Assembly (NCBI GenBank): GCA_026985375.1 | Contig: JALSQP010000010.1 | Location: 1 to 5,382 of the forward strand | Reading direction: 5' to 3' | DNA length: 5,382 nt | From: Desulfurococcales archaeon | GTDB taxonomy: Archaea > Thermoproteota > Thermoprotei_A > Sulfolobales > Desulfurococcaceae | Shown here: one piece after another, positions 4,829 to 5,382 of the stretch | How the letters are laid out: each line of letters starts with the position of its first letter | Position numbering within the stretch: the stretch's first letter is position 1 | Notes under the pieces: generated by a model | Told to the model about the DNA's origin: nothing | The model's input: only the letters and a program-made list of their open reading frames with translations | Database searches by the model: none | Made by a program: the position numbers and the translations under genes

Positions 4829-5382
4829 ATGAAAAGGGTGGAAGAACTGACACTAAACACGCCGAGATGTAGAACACTGGTGCTTGCAATATATGATCCA
4901 AGATGGTTCATGAAAGTCCTTGACAAGCTGAAAGCTCGCAGAATACCTTACAGCCTATACTATACACCTGACAATATACCATACTATAGCGTATTCTATA
5001 CGGACTACAAGTACTTCATCGAGCAAGTAGCGGAAAGAAAAGACTTGGAGATAGTATATGATCCAGAACATCGGCCACCAGTCCTCGAAAAAGCAATCCT
5101 AAGAACAAAACTCAAAAAAACATATAATGAGATCATAGTAGGAGTCGATCCCGGGCCCAGTCCATATATATTGGTGCTGGGAGACTCAGAGATCCTCGAA
5201 ATGAAGAGATTGGATCCAGAGATCCCGCTGGCAAAAGAGATCAAGAGGATAAAACAGGAATATCCATACAGAACGCTGAAGGTGCGAGTCGGGCAATGCC
5301 ACAATGGATGGAGAATAGCATACATGCTGAAAAAAGCCGAGAGAGACATAGCTGTAGAAATAGTGGATGAGGCGAGAACCAC
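4829..5382 (+). CDS. Predicted RNase H-fold nuclease (RuvC/YqgF-like), 3' end outside the window
   Basis: The frame stays open from ATG 4829 to the window edge (184 codons) with core-gene codon use. Residues 1-95 form an alpha/beta N-terminal domain I do not recognise (LVLAIYDPRWFMKVLDKLKA, PYSLYYTP). Then comes IIVGVDPGP (102-110), the first strand and catalytic aspartate (D107) of RuvC/YqgF-type RNase H folds, followed by a second strand YILVLGDSEILE (113-124). VEIVDEART (176-184) supplies a glutamate (E182) where these enzymes have their second acidic residue. Such proteins cut branched or structured nucleic acid, for example Holliday junctions. The expected Gly-rich turn after GVDPG is replaced by PSPYI, so activity is not assured. 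It is divergent from the RecA-like ATPase across 83 bases and appears leaderless. Confidence 0.7.
   Translation, partial: MKRVEELTLNTPRCRTLVLAIYDPRWFMKVLDKLKARRIPYSLYYTPDNIPYYSVFYTDYKYFIEQVAERKDLEIVYDPEHRPPVLEKAILRTKLKKTYNEIIVGVDPGPSPYILVLGDSEILEMKRLDPEIPLAKEIKRIKQEYPYRTLKVRVGQCHNGWRIAYMLKKAERDIAVEIVDEART

Noticed and set aside
5005..5382. 125-codon minus-strand frame at the right edge
   Set aside because: It is antisense to the RNase H-fold gene, whose GVDPG and VDEA motifs and codon use support the plus strand. The minus product is serine-rich shadow sequence.

Overview
The window looks like a stretch of a hyperthermophilic crenarchaeal chromosome, most like the Desulfurococcales. The evidence is eukaryote-type ribosomal proteins L44e and S27e, an archaeal CDP-archaeol synthase, a RecA/RadA-superfamily ATPase of RadB size, archaeal TATA boxes about 26 bases before starts, GGTG-type ribosome binding sites, AGG/ATA-rich codon use, and structured RNAs that stand out as GC-rich islands in AT-rich spacer. 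No species can be named from the sequence alone.

Left part (1-1784), a decayed accessory region. The minus strand from about 1062 to the left edge reads as one broken LAGLIDADG homing endonuclease gene. Both signature motifs survive (GLTLSDGT and LAGIIDGDG), but the frame changes at least five times. Next, on the plus strand, a GC-rich island (1133-1250) carries a perfect 3' half of an initiator tRNA-Met (1191-1229). In front of it sit an anticodon-loop-like CTCATAA, a bulge-helix-bulge-like intron and a promoter, but no matching 5' acceptor strand. It may be a split-tRNA half gene, an attachment-site remnant or a decayed intron-containing tRNA gene. A short GC-rich coding remnant with in-frame TAG codons follows (1589-1783).

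Middle (1905-2073), a small-RNA locus. The minus strand encodes two tandem C/D box sRNAs behind one promoter. All boxes are in place and all four guides are 12 nt. Both guides of the promoter-proximal RNA match neighbouring sites in 16S rRNA (E. coli numbering about 888-897 and 909-917), judged against the conserved archaeal sequence from memory. A TATA element at 2061-2073 may serve both the sRNAs and the membrane kinase gene to the right.

Right part (2145-5382), ordinary core genome. A CTP-dependent polyprenol (dolichol) kinase-family membrane protein (+) converges on a minus-strand cluster, given here in transcription order: RadB-like ATPase, carS (35-nt overlap), rpl44e, rps27e. Divergently from the ATPase, an apparently leaderless gene runs off the right edge. 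Its product has RNase H-fold (RuvC/YqgF-type) active-site motifs. The locus thus mixes membrane-lipid CTP chemistry (CarS and the polyprenol kinase), ribosome proteins and rRNA-modification guides, and a possible recombination pair (RecA-like ATPase and RNase H-fold nuclease).
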